Part shown: piece after piece, positions 37,588 to 46,103 of the stretch
Layout of the letters: every line of letters starts with the position of its first letter
How positions within the stretch are numbered: the stretch's first letter is position 1
Assembly: GCA_964595205.1 (NCBI GenBank)
Contig: CAZQOQ010000003.1
Span: 62,001 to 126,000 of the forward strand
Reading direction: 5' to 3'
DNA length: 64,000 bases
Source: JADKIH01 sp964595205
GTDB lineage: Bacteria > Bacteroidota > Bacteroidia > AKYH767-A > 2013-40CM-41-45
Made by a program: the position numbers and the translations under genes
Notes under the pieces: generated by a model
The model's input: the letters and a program-made list of their open reading frames with translations, nothing else
Databases searched by the model: none
Told to the model about the DNA's origin: nothing

Positions 37588-40500
37588 ATGAAAAAAATAG
37601 CGCTTATTCTTTTTTTAATAATATCAAACTATAGCTTTTCCCAATCCATGAAATGGCTTGTAAAATCTGTAACCGGAGAAGTATCTGTTCTTGATTTTAC
37701 TACAACTCCACCTACTTTGGGAGCCCAGATTTTAAATTATGGGTTAGGAGCGGAAGAAGAAATTAATATTATGACTGATATTAGTAATAATATTTTATTT
37801 ACTAGTGCTTGCAATTCATCAGATATAATACAAGTAAGAGATGCCAATTTTAATCCAATGCCAAATGGAACAATTAGAGGGAGTAATACATCATTTGAAT
37901 CGGCAATATGTAAAATTCCTTGTACAGACAATTCGTATTATTTTTTTAATTACAAAGGACCTATCGGGCAAGACTCTCTTTTTTATTCGATTATTGATTT
38001 AAATCTTAATGGCGGATTGGGAGATGTATCTCAAAGAAATATATATCTGGGTTCTGGATACACGGAGGGAATGACTGTTTCACATCAAATGAGAAATGGT
38101 TGTCGTTGGTTAATTGTTCCAGGTTACTCAAATAATAATTTTACCGTAAGTGCTTTTAAAATTTCTCATGATGGAATTTCACCTCCTATTATACTTGATT
38201 CTCAAGTGATGGTAAATCCAATAATGAGACCTCATGAAATTGAATTATCAATGGACAATTTAAAATTAACAGTTTCAACATTTTCTACTGGAAATATAGA
38301 TCCTGATATTATATGTTATAATTTTGATTTAGAAAATGGTTCAGTTTTTAACAAACAAACATTTAATGTTTCTTTAGATTGGGTACTTGGAGTTGAATTT
38401 TCCCCGGATGCATCGAAAATTTATTATCAGACTAACACTTCGTTTTTTGGAACTTCAGTTTTAGGAAGGATCGATTTGATTTCAGGCGCTAATCAAATTA
38501 TTGATAATTCAAGAGATCAATATTTAACGGACCCTGAATTAGCTGGAAATGGAAAAATATATATAGGATGGAACTATACTAATAATTATATCAGTGAAAT
38601 TGGAGATCCAAATAATTCAGTTGTAGGTAATATACAATACATACGTAATTCAATATTTGTAAATTTTTCAGGCTGCAGACCTGGATTTGTAAATTGTATT
38701 GATGGGGAGCCACCTGGAACTTCAATTATTCCAAGTGCCATTGATTTTTCTTATTCTCCAACTCTCAATTGCGGTGATTATCAATTTATAGATTCTACTT
38801 GTATTGGTAGTTGGTGGGAATGGAATTTTGGCGATTCTATTTATTCTAATCTTCAAGACCCACTTCATCACTATAATACAAGTGGTAATTATAATGTAAC
38901 CTTAAGAGTGAAAATTTGCTCAGATACATTAACAATTACTAAATCAATAAATGTTATAAGTAACTCCTTCGTATTATCTGTTTCCCCAGACGCGATTATT
39001 TGCAATGGCAGTTCAGCGAATTTAATCGCGGCAGGAGGAAATGATTATGAATGGTCGCCAGGAACTGGTCTAAATATAACTACTGGAAACTTTGTAGTAG
39101 CCACTCCTGATTCTACAACTACCTATACAGTTAATGCCACCAATGGAAATTCATGTAGTTCATCAGCAACAGTTACTGTATATGCAGTCCATAAAACAGT
39201 TTCAATAAATTCTACAATTAATAATGCATGTTCCGGAACAAATATTTCACTAATCGCAAATTGGAATGGAATTGGAAACATTCTTTGGTCAGACGGAAAT
39301 ACAAACGACACAATTTACGTAACGCAGAGCGGGACTTATACAGTTCAAGTTTCGGATAGTGGTTGCAGCGATTACGATTCAATCATGGTAAATTTTTATA
39401 ATAGCCCTAACCCTCTAATTTCCACATCTTCAAATTCAACTTGTCAGGGTGATACAGTTATTCTTTCCTTAAATACTCAATTTCTTACCCAACAATGGTA
39501 TTTTAATAATATTATATTAACAAACGATACAAGTTCAAATATAACAGCCTTTTCTTCAGGCGACTATTCAGTAACTGTAACTGATCTAAATGGCTGTACA
39601 GAAACAGCATACATTCCATTAACTTTTTTTAGCAAACCCATTGCTCAATTTAGTACAATTTCAAATCCATGTGTAGATTCAATTCTTATGCAAAATAATT
39701 CAATTAATTCGAGTCAATATCAATGGTATAAAGATGAAATATTAGTTGATACCACATCAGATCCATATTTATATTTTACGACTATTGGCAATCATACAAT
39801 TAAATTAGTTGCATCAAATGGAAATTGTTCTGACACACTAATTCAAACGATACTAACTTCCATCAATCCAAGTGCAAGCTTTTATACTGATTCAATATGT
39901 TCACTAACACAAACATTTCACAATACTTCCTCGAATAGTAATCAATATTTTTGGCTTTCCGGAATGGATACAATTTCAATCCAATTTGAACCAATTCTTA
40001 CTTTCCAAAATTATGGCTCTTTAATTGTAAAACTAATTGCAATGAATCTATCAGGGTGTATAGATAGTATTGAAAAAGAAATAAACATGGTTCATAATGT
40101 ACCCTCGTCTTTTGATTATATTTTAGATACTTGCGCAAATGAACTTCTACTTTCTCCAATTAATTCTGATGCTTTTTTATATGACTGGAATATCGATAAT
40201 GAAATTATCAGTAGTATCCAGAATCCGTCAATAGAAAATATTCTCTCAGGAAATCATGTTATATCTCTAACCGTAAACTCTGGTTTTAGTTGCCAAGAAA
40301 TTACAACGAGAAATATTGAAATAGCGGAAATTCCTAAAACTCATTTTTACATACCAAATACATTTACTCCAAATGGTGATGGAATTAACGAGGATTTTCT
40401 TATATTCGGACTGGGCTATTGCGACAGCTATGAACTATATATTTATGACCGCTGGGGACAATTACTTTTTGAAACTAATAACCAAGGACCAATTTGGAAT

Positions 40501-40599
40501 GGAACATTTAATAATAAAAAAGTTGAAGAAGGAGTTTATTGCTATTTAATTAAATTCAATGACACCTACTTACAGGGAAGAATAACTGTATTGTACTGA
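37588..40599 (+). CDS. AT-rich PKD-domain adhesin with CHU_C (type B) C-terminus
   Basis: The 1003-residue protein has a signal peptide (MKKIALILFLIISNYSFS). Residues ~20-380 look like a beta-propeller-like N-terminal domain found in many CHU_C proteins. A PKD domain follows at ~390-455 (WEWNFGDSIYSN, HHYNTSGNYNVTL), then several Ig/PKD-like domains, and a type B sorting domain (IPNTFTPNGDGINEDFLIFG ... YDRWGQLLF). It should be exported by the T9SS. Its codons are far richer in A and T than those of the other adhesins here (two hand-counted 60-base lines give 27-28% GC), and the IS5 remnant lies just upstream, so recent transfer is likely. It has no PorP-like neighbour. Its TGA abuts the stop of the next gene. 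Confidence 0.82.
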   Translation: MKKIALILFLIISNYSFSQSMKWLVKSVTGEVSVLDFTTTPPTLGAQILNYGLGAEEEINIMTDISNNILFTSACNSSDIIQVRDANFNPMPNGTIRGSNTSFESAICKIPCTDNSYYFFNYKGPIGQDSLFYSIIDLNLNGGLGDVSQRNIYLGSGYTEGMTVSHQMRNGCRWLIVPGYSNNNFTVSAFKISHDGISPPIILDSQVMVNPIMRPHEIELSMDNLKLTVSTFSTGNIDPDIICYNFDLENGSVFNKQTFNVSLDWVLGVEFSPDASKIYYQTNTSFFGTSVLGRIDLISGANQIIDNSRDQYLTDPELAGNGKIYIGWNYTNNYISEIGDPNNSVVGNIQYIRNSIFVNFSGCRPGFVNCIDGEPPGTSIIPSAIDFSYSPTLNCGDYQFIDSTCIGSWWEWNFGDSIYSNLQDPLHHYNTSGNYNVTLRVKICSDTLTITKSINVISNSFVLSVSPDAIICNGSSANLIAAGGNDYEWSPGTGLNITTGNFVVATPDSTTTYTVNATNGNSCSSSATVTVYAVHKTVSINSTINNACSGTNISLIANWNGIGNILWSDGNTNDTIYVTQSGTYTVQVSDSGCSDYDSIMVNFYNSPNPLISTSSNSTCQGDTVILSLNTQFLTQQWYFNNIILTNDTSSNITAFSSGDYSVTVTDLNGCTETAYIPLTFFSKPIAQFSTISNPCVDSILMQNNSINSSQYQWYKDEILVDTTSDPYLYFTTIGNHTIKLVASNGNCSDTLIQTILTSINPSASFYTDSICSLTQTFHNTSSNSNQYFWLSGMDTISIQFEPILTFQNYGSLIVKLIAMNLSGCIDSIEKEINMVHNVPSSFDYILDTCANELLLSPINSDAFLYDWNIDNEIISSIQNPSIENILSGNHVISLTVNSGFSCQEITTRNIEIAEIPKTHFYIPNTFTPNGDGINEDFLIFGLGYCDSYELYIYDRWGQLLFETNNQGPIWNGTFNNKKVEEGVYCYLIKFNDTYLQGRITVLY

Positions 40600-41655
40600 T
40601 CATCTGTTTCCTTGTGTATATAATCGAGAAATCAATAAATTATTTGGGTCAATTGTAATTTCATTTTTTCCGTCCAACTTCTTCCAAACAAAAAATGTTC
40701 CTTTATTAATAAAAGTAAATCCACAACTTCTAAGCAAATTAATTTGAATTTTATTTAGAATATTTGTATCAAAACCCCAATATCGCATTAGCGAATATGT
40801 AAGATTCTTGTTAATTGTATTAATAGTATTAAACATTTCTTCCATTAATTTATCAGAATTTGGCGTATTCAAAATTATTTCTTCCAGATATAACGTTCCA
40901 TCTGTTTTGTTATTTATAATTACAGCTGAATCATTAGTAACAACTGAATAAAAAGTATTTTTATACGGATTTTGTTTTATTCTCCAATCAATATATTTTT
41001 CAGAAAATTCTATTGACCATAAACTATTATCTTTCAATATTTGATTTTGTTTTGTTACAAAGAAATCAAAATTATTTCCGATATCGGTAAGATCACCACT
41101 TCTGATTTTCAGTTTTGAATAAAGAAAATTATATAATGTCCCTAAATGAATTTTTATTTTATCCCTATAATTGTTTTCAGGATTTAAATTAATCAATACT
41201 TCCGCTGCCTTCCATGGCTTCTTTACTAAAATCCCCTGAATTGAGGAAAATGGAACAGTAAAACCAATTTTCTCAAAAGGCTTTCTGGCATAAGTAAACC
41301 CCCAGATATACTTTATTCCAGCCTTTACACATTCTGAAAATAACAAGTCATACATTTTATCAAACAACTTCTGACCTCTATATGCAGGATCTACAAAAGT
41401 ATCTTCTGATTTTGCAGTAAGTACTTTTTCCTTTCCATTCGTCAACATAATGGGAATTGCACTTTGCGTACCAACAATTTTATTACCTTCTTTCTCCAAA
41501 TCTTCTGCGATTATATAAATTGCTCTACCCCACGGAGATGAAACAAACTCCCATTCGAAATAACTATCAGGCCTAATATTACCATATGCAGTATTGTATA
41601 CCTTATTAACTGATTGGATTTCGGAACTTTCCATCAACCTGATTTGTATCTTCAT
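40600..41655 (-). CDS. GNAT-family acetyltransferase-like protein
   Basis: The 351-residue protein has an N-terminal GNAT fold (~3-150): IRLMESSEIQSVNKVYNTAY, then TFVDPAYRGQKLFDKMYDLL, which corresponds to the acetyl-CoA binding R/Q-x-x-G-x-G/A loop, and YIWGFTYARKPFEKIGF. The C-terminal ~170 residues may form a second GNAT-like half. It sits in a row with a deacetylase-like and an amidotransferase gene, so it probably transfers an acyl group to a surface sugar or lipid intermediate. The acceptor is unknown. It is 1 base behind the upstream gene, so co-translated. AT-rich like its neighbours. Confidence 0.65.
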   Translation of the reverse strand: MKIQIRLMESSEIQSVNKVYNTAYGNIRPDSYFEWEFVSSPWGRAIYIIAEDLEKEGNKIVGTQSAIPIMLTNGKEKVLTAKSEDTFVDPAYRGQKLFDKMYDLLFSECVKAGIKYIWGFTYARKPFEKIGFTVPFSSIQGILVKKPWKAAEVLINLNPENNYRDKIKIHLGTLYNFLYSKLKIRSGDLTDIGNNFDFFVTKQNQILKDNSLWSIEFSEKYIDWRIKQNPYKNTFYSVVTNDSAVIINNKTDGTLYLEEIILNTPNSDKLMEEMFNTINTINKNLTYSLMRYWGFDTNILNKIQINLLRSCGFTFINKGTFFVWKKLDGKNEITIDPNNLLISRLYTQGNR

Positions 41656-41656
41656 T

Positions 41657-42928
41657 TTAATATCGCTCTAATATGTTACGTTGTGAAATTGATTTAAAAC
41701 CTGATTCATAAAAAAAAGATAACAATTTTTTAAATGCGTTAAAATAATTTTTATACTTAAAACTACTGATAAAATTATTGTGAAACAAAACAGATATAAC
41801 TGCATTATAACTATTCAATTCGACAAAATCAATTACATCATCCGTAAATTTTTGAGAATCATATTTTAGATAATTAAAATAAGTGGTATCCATTATATTT
41901 AGTGGAACTTCAAGAAAATCGTATGGCCGTCGTTCCTTAAGGTTAAACGGATGAAATGGCCTCCCATATCCATTTCGAAATCCGGGCGCATCAGCAAAAC
42001 CTAATGAAGCATCCAATTTTAAGCCGGCATTTTCAATTTCCGGGAAATTTTTATGCGGTTTGAATTTTATGTAATGATACCTGTTACCAATAACACTGCA
42101 TGGCAACTTTGCCAGTTCATTCTTAAATGGTTCTTCAGAAGCACTCTTATGTAGACCATTCTCCCATTTAGAATCATTTACTGCCAGTATTGTCTTTATT
42201 ATACGTACTGAGTTAATATCATAATCAGAATTATTTAACCCATATTCTGTCTTCCCTTTATTGACTAACCAATAAAATGTTGACGTAAATTCAAACTCAT
42301 TTTCGATCTTCATTATCTTATCGATGTTAAACCAGCTCGGTCTGTTTAGAATATTTTCTAAAAAAACCAAAAACAATAAATCTGGCCTAAACTTTTTGAT
42401 AGAAAAAAATGAATCCTGTAGTAATGATCCATAAATGGTATCTATGTCATGAGATAAGTAAATTTCCGATTTATAATTTGTTACATTGAGCTTACTTAAC
42501 TTCTCCGTAGAAATCCATAATTTATCGAATAGAACCTGAACTATATTTAATCTGACATTTCCAAACTTAAATTGCAAACTATTTTTATATTTAAATCTAC
42601 CAAAGATGTCATCATCTGAATCGCCATATTCCTGTAAACAATTTACAATATAAAACGCAGTAGATAAATAATCGATGTATCCTTGTGGGTCAATGAATTC
42701 ACATTTGTCTTTAAAAATATCCGTGTGCAAATATTTTCCTTTTTTTAAATTTTCATAAAATGATTTTGAAATTCGAATATCAGCATCTTCAGAATGTGAA
42801 ATAATTAAATCTGCTCCACTCTTCTTATCAGCTATTTTATATTTAAGTTCTTTATTTTTTGCAAATAAATTAAAAGTATAATTAATCTCCTTATCATATA
42901 ATGTATCTGATTCAATAAATACATGCAT
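41657..42928 (-). CDS. polysaccharide-deacetylase-like protein
   Basis: In the 423-residue product the N-terminal ~150 residues form a domain common ahead of deacetylase folds in Bacteroidota clusters. From about 165 a NodB-like barrel starts with YLSHDIDT (residues 167-174), where the SHDxD motif supplies the catalytic Asp and metal Asp. Further motifs are GLHKSAS (metal His), RYHYIKF, LDASLGFADAPGFRNG and ISVLFHNNF (late His). The catalytic set therefore seems present. The likely role is removing an N- or O-acetyl group from a surface polysaccharide or precursor. No signal peptide is visible. It lies 3 bases behind asnB and 1 ahead of the GNAT gene. A hand-counted line at 42.5 kb is 20% GC. 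Confidence 0.68.
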   Translation of the reverse strand: MHVFIESDTLYDKEINYTFNLFAKNKELKYKIADKKSGADLIISHSEDADIRISKSFYENLKKGKYLHTDIFKDKCEFIDPQGYIDYLSTAFYIVNCLQEYGDSDDDIFGRFKYKNSLQFKFGNVRLNIVQVLFDKLWISTEKLSKLNVTNYKSEIYLSHDIDTIYGSLLQDSFFSIKKFRPDLLFLVFLENILNRPSWFNIDKIMKIENEFEFTSTFYWLVNKGKTEYGLNNSDYDINSVRIIKTILAVNDSKWENGLHKSASEEPFKNELAKLPCSVIGNRYHYIKFKPHKNFPEIENAGLKLDASLGFADAPGFRNGYGRPFHPFNLKERRPYDFLEVPLNIMDTTYFNYLKYDSQKFTDDVIDFVELNSYNAVISVLFHNNFISSFKYKNYFNAFKKLLSFFYESGFKSISQRNILERY

Positions 42929-42931
42929 AAT

Positions 42932-44767
42932 CTAAATTCTTTTTAACCAATAGTTTAGTGTTGCAACTCTCCATACTAGCTTGGAATTTTTATTGTCTCC
43001 TGCCTTATATTCAGAAATTAACTTCGAAGTTTTTTCACGATTTAAAAAATCTAATTTCTTATAATCTATTTCAAGTAAATGCTTCATTGGCCCCCTCAAC
43101 CAAATATTCTCACCCGGAGTAACAAATCCCTTTTTATCCTTTCTCAAATATACTTTCTCTGGCAAAATATTCTTCGCTGTCTCTCTTAAAATCTTTTTTG
43201 ATACTCCATCTGAAATTTTCAAATCATCACTCAAGCGAAAAGAAAATTCAACAATTCGATGATCCAAAAAAGGAACTCTGGATTCTACTGAATGGGCCAT
43301 TGTCATTCGATCAACGTAATGCAAAATTGTAGGTAAACTTGTAGTAAATAATTGATGATACAGAAAATTATTAAGTGATCTTCTAAATTTAGTTTTTAAA
43401 TTAAAAGGAACATCATCAGTTTGTCGGTTTACTAAAAACGGATAATAATTTTTATATTCAACTTTATACAATTGATTTTCATTTACCATTGCCGATAATG
43501 CAGACTTTCCAATATTTTTAGCCATATCAGTAAAACTATGTGCCTGATACATGCTAGATTTTCTTAAATTTCCAACTAATTTACCCAATCTTATACTTCT
43601 AAACAGGCCAGCATTATATCTATATGCAGCATGCATGTAACCTGCCAGATACTCATCTGCGCCTTGTCCATCAATAACAACTTTGATTTTATCTTTCTTA
43701 ATCTGTTCCAACAGATAGAAATGAGAAAAATTTGATGATCCAGTAGCTGGTACATCTACCTGATACATGATCTCATCAAATCGTTCTAAAATTTCATTTG
43801 GCGAAGGTTTAAAATAACCAGGTTTTATTGTTGGATATTTATCTATTACGGAATTAATAAATGGTCTTTCATCAACCTCATCCTTCCCATCATAATAAAT
43901 TGAATACGATTTATAAATATTTTGAGGGAAAATGTTTGCCACAAAACCTGTTAGAGTGGAACTATCGATTCCTCCACTAAGGCAAATTGCGATTTCAACA
44001 TCACTTCGCATATGAATAGCAGTACTATTATTGAGTAATGAAAATAAAACATCTTTGGCTTCATCAATATTTTTAATATCAGGTTCGATTTGATTTTTTA
44101 AATCCCAATACCTCTCTACCCTTACCTTCCCATCCTTATAAACCAAATTAAACGCTGCCGGCAGCGATTTCAACTTTGAAAAATATGTCTCATCACGGTA
44201 ACAAACCCAGCCTAACTGCAATCCGCGTGAGACCTGGTTCAGGTTAATGTCGTTCGAAAATACCGGGGATTTCTTCAACGCTTTATACTCAGATCCAAAA
44301 TAAAATTTGTCTCCGTCAAGGATGTAATAAAAGGGCTTAATTCCAAACCGGTCTCTCGAACAGAAGAGTTCCTTTTTCTTATGATCCCACAGCGCAAATG
44401 CCCACATACCAACAAATTTGTTGACGCTCTCTCTTCCCCATTCCCTGTATGCCGCAAGAATGACCTCGGTATCGGATTGTGTTTTGAATTGATAGCCCTT
44501 GCTTTTCAATTCCTCGCGTACTTCAATGTAATTATACATTTCACCATTGAAGACTATCGTGGAATCGAAATGATGCATGGGCTGGTTACCATCTTCACTA
44601 AGATCAATAATACTTAAGCGGTTATGACCAAAAACGACGGGCAACTGAATCCACTTTTCCCTCGCATCCGGTCCGCGGTGAGAAATACTCTCCAGCATCG
44701 CTGAAACGACACGATCCGCCTCCGAAGCATTTAAACTGTTATCAATAAAACCGGCAATGCCACACAT
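42932..44767 (-). CDS. asnB: glutamine-hydrolysing asparagine synthase / sugar amidotransferase
   Basis: The 611-residue enzyme starts MCGIAGFIDNS, giving the N-terminal Cys2 nucleophile of class II glutaminase, with SHRGPDAREKW and MYNYIEVREEL typical of this domain. The synthetase domain has the PP-loop AICLSGGIDSSTLTGF (~257-272). It uses glutamine ammonia to amidate a carboxylate. In polysaccharide clusters such AsnB-like enzymes commonly amidate uronic acids, so asparagine may not be the product here. The gene is compositionally split: a 60-base line at 44.2 kb is 48% GC, one at 43.4 kb is 23%. The change lies near 44.15 kb, so the 5' third looks native and the rest foreign. Confidence 0.88.
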   Translation of the reverse strand: MCGIAGFIDNSLNASEADRVVSAMLESISHRGPDAREKWIQLPVVFGHNRLSIIDLSEDGNQPMHHFDSTIVFNGEMYNYIEVREELKSKGYQFKTQSDTEVILAAYREWGRESVNKFVGMWAFALWDHKKKELFCSRDRFGIKPFYYILDGDKFYFGSEYKALKKSPVFSNDINLNQVSRGLQLGWVCYRDETYFSKLKSLPAAFNLVYKDGKVRVERYWDLKNQIEPDIKNIDEAKDVLFSLLNNSTAIHMRSDVEIAICLSGGIDSSTLTGFVANIFPQNIYKSYSIYYDGKDEVDERPFINSVIDKYPTIKPGYFKPSPNEILERFDEIMYQVDVPATGSSNFSHFYLLEQIKKDKIKVVIDGQGADEYLAGYMHAAYRYNAGLFRSIRLGKLVGNLRKSSMYQAHSFTDMAKNIGKSALSAMVNENQLYKVEYKNYYPFLVNRQTDDVPFNLKTKFRRSLNNFLYHQLFTTSLPTILHYVDRMTMAHSVESRVPFLDHRIVEFSFRLSDDLKISDGVSKKILRETAKNILPEKVYLRKDKKGFVTPGENIWLRGPMKHLLEIDYKKLDFLNREKTSKLISEYKAGDNKNSKLVWRVATLNYWLKRI

Positions 44768-44771
44768 CTTT

Positions 44772-46076
44772 TTATTTTCTGGAGTTAAGGATAATCCCTG
44801 ACAACAACCTTGTGAGTTCCTTCCTCGAATATTTCAGAAACGCCTGGTCAGAGATTTCCAGCGACTTATTTTCCCGCCATTGCAAAATTAATGTTTTAAA
44901 ATATGAATAAAGTCCATTTACGTCACTCCGGTCAAACATTTTTCCACTCCTGCATTCTTCCAGAATCCGGGACGCATCTCCCTGCACGGGCCCCAGGCCA
45001 ATCACCGGCCGCCTGGAAGCAAGATATTCAAAAAGCTTTCCCGTGAGAATGCCTTCATTGTTTTCCACCTCAGGAATGATGAGCAATAATACCGTTGAAC
45101 TCTGCATGTAATCAACAGCATCTGCATGACTCACATGAGGAATAAATTCGGCATGATCATTCAATCCGTTTTTATCGATTAACTGCCTTATCGAATCGGG
45201 CATCGAACCCACAAACCTGATCCTGAAATTCATATCTGAAAATCCGGAAATCGCCTTCGTTAAAATCCTGAAAAAAACGTCTGGATTATATGAGTCCGCA
45301 ATACTCCCCACATAGGTGATCCGGAAGACATCCTTCGGACATTCCGTCTTCCTTCGAAAATCGTCTTCATCAAAGCCGTTTGGAATCACATGAAATTTAT
45401 CTTCACTGAGTGATGCGGATTTCTTCAGGAACATGCCGGCAATCGGCCGGCTTACGGTAATTACTTCGTCGGCACCCGACAATACTTCTCTCTCAAGACC
45501 TGCATCCTTACGCTTCGAACGCCCGGTATGAAGCAAATCACGGTAATAATATATGTCAGTCCACGGATCCCTTAAATCTGCAATCCAGCGGATGTTAAAC
45601 TTTTTTTTAAGCCTTAAGCCAATCAGCTGACTGCTGTGCGGAGGCGAAGTGATAAAGACGGTATCGATCTTTTCTTTGCTGATGATGTCAGAAGCCCTCC
45701 TGACCGCAAATTTAACCCAGCCTGTTCTCGCATCCGGTATGAATAAATTTCCCCTGATGAATCTCAGAATTTTCTGAAAAGGTTTTTCCTTATTGCTGTT
45801 TGAGAATCCTCCGTGAGGAATATTTTTTTTACCCGTGAAAAATAAAAGCAATTTTAAAGCCTCGACTGATTTAGTCTTATGGATTTTAATTGACGGAGGA
45901 ATTTCCTTAAGCAATGTATCATCCGTTAACGGATAAGTTGCATATTCTTCATCCACGGTCAGTACTACAGGCTCGATACCAAAATCAGAAAAATACTTTA
46001 CAAATTTTAATGAACGCTGCACTCCGGCTCCTCCGCTGGGCGGCCAGTAATATGTAATGAAAAGAATTTTTTTCAA
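44772..46076 (-). CDS. glycosyltransferase family 4
   Basis: The 434-residue enzyme has the GT-B fold pattern. The N-terminal half starts with MKKILFITYYWPPSGGAGVQ, the typical GT4 donor-side glycine loop. The C-terminal half starts near FRITYVGSIADSYNPDVFF. The EX7E-like motif appears in EGILTGKLFEYLASRRPVIG, where E311-type residues bind the nucleotide sugar. It should add a sugar to a growing lipid-linked surface glycan at the inner face of the cytoplasmic membrane. It ends 4 bases before asnB and is co-oriented with YfhO (27-base gap). Its GC content is like that of the surrounding native genes. Confidence 0.85.
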   Translation of the reverse strand: MKKILFITYYWPPSGGAGVQRSLKFVKYFSDFGIEPVVLTVDEEYATYPLTDDTLLKEIPPSIKIHKTKSVEALKLLLFFTGKKNIPHGGFSNSNKEKPFQKILRFIRGNLFIPDARTGWVKFAVRRASDIISKEKIDTVFITSPPHSSQLIGLRLKKKFNIRWIADLRDPWTDIYYYRDLLHTGRSKRKDAGLEREVLSGADEVITVSRPIAGMFLKKSASLSEDKFHVIPNGFDEDDFRRKTECPKDVFRITYVGSIADSYNPDVFFRILTKAISGFSDMNFRIRFVGSMPDSIRQLIDKNGLNDHAEFIPHVSHADAVDYMQSSTVLLLIIPEVENNEGILTGKLFEYLASRRPVIGLGPVQGDASRILEECRSGKMFDRSDVNGLYSYFKTLILQWRENKSLEISDQAFLKYSRKELTRLLSGIILNSRK

Positions 46077-46103
46077 AACACCCGGATTAATAATTCCATG
46101 ATC

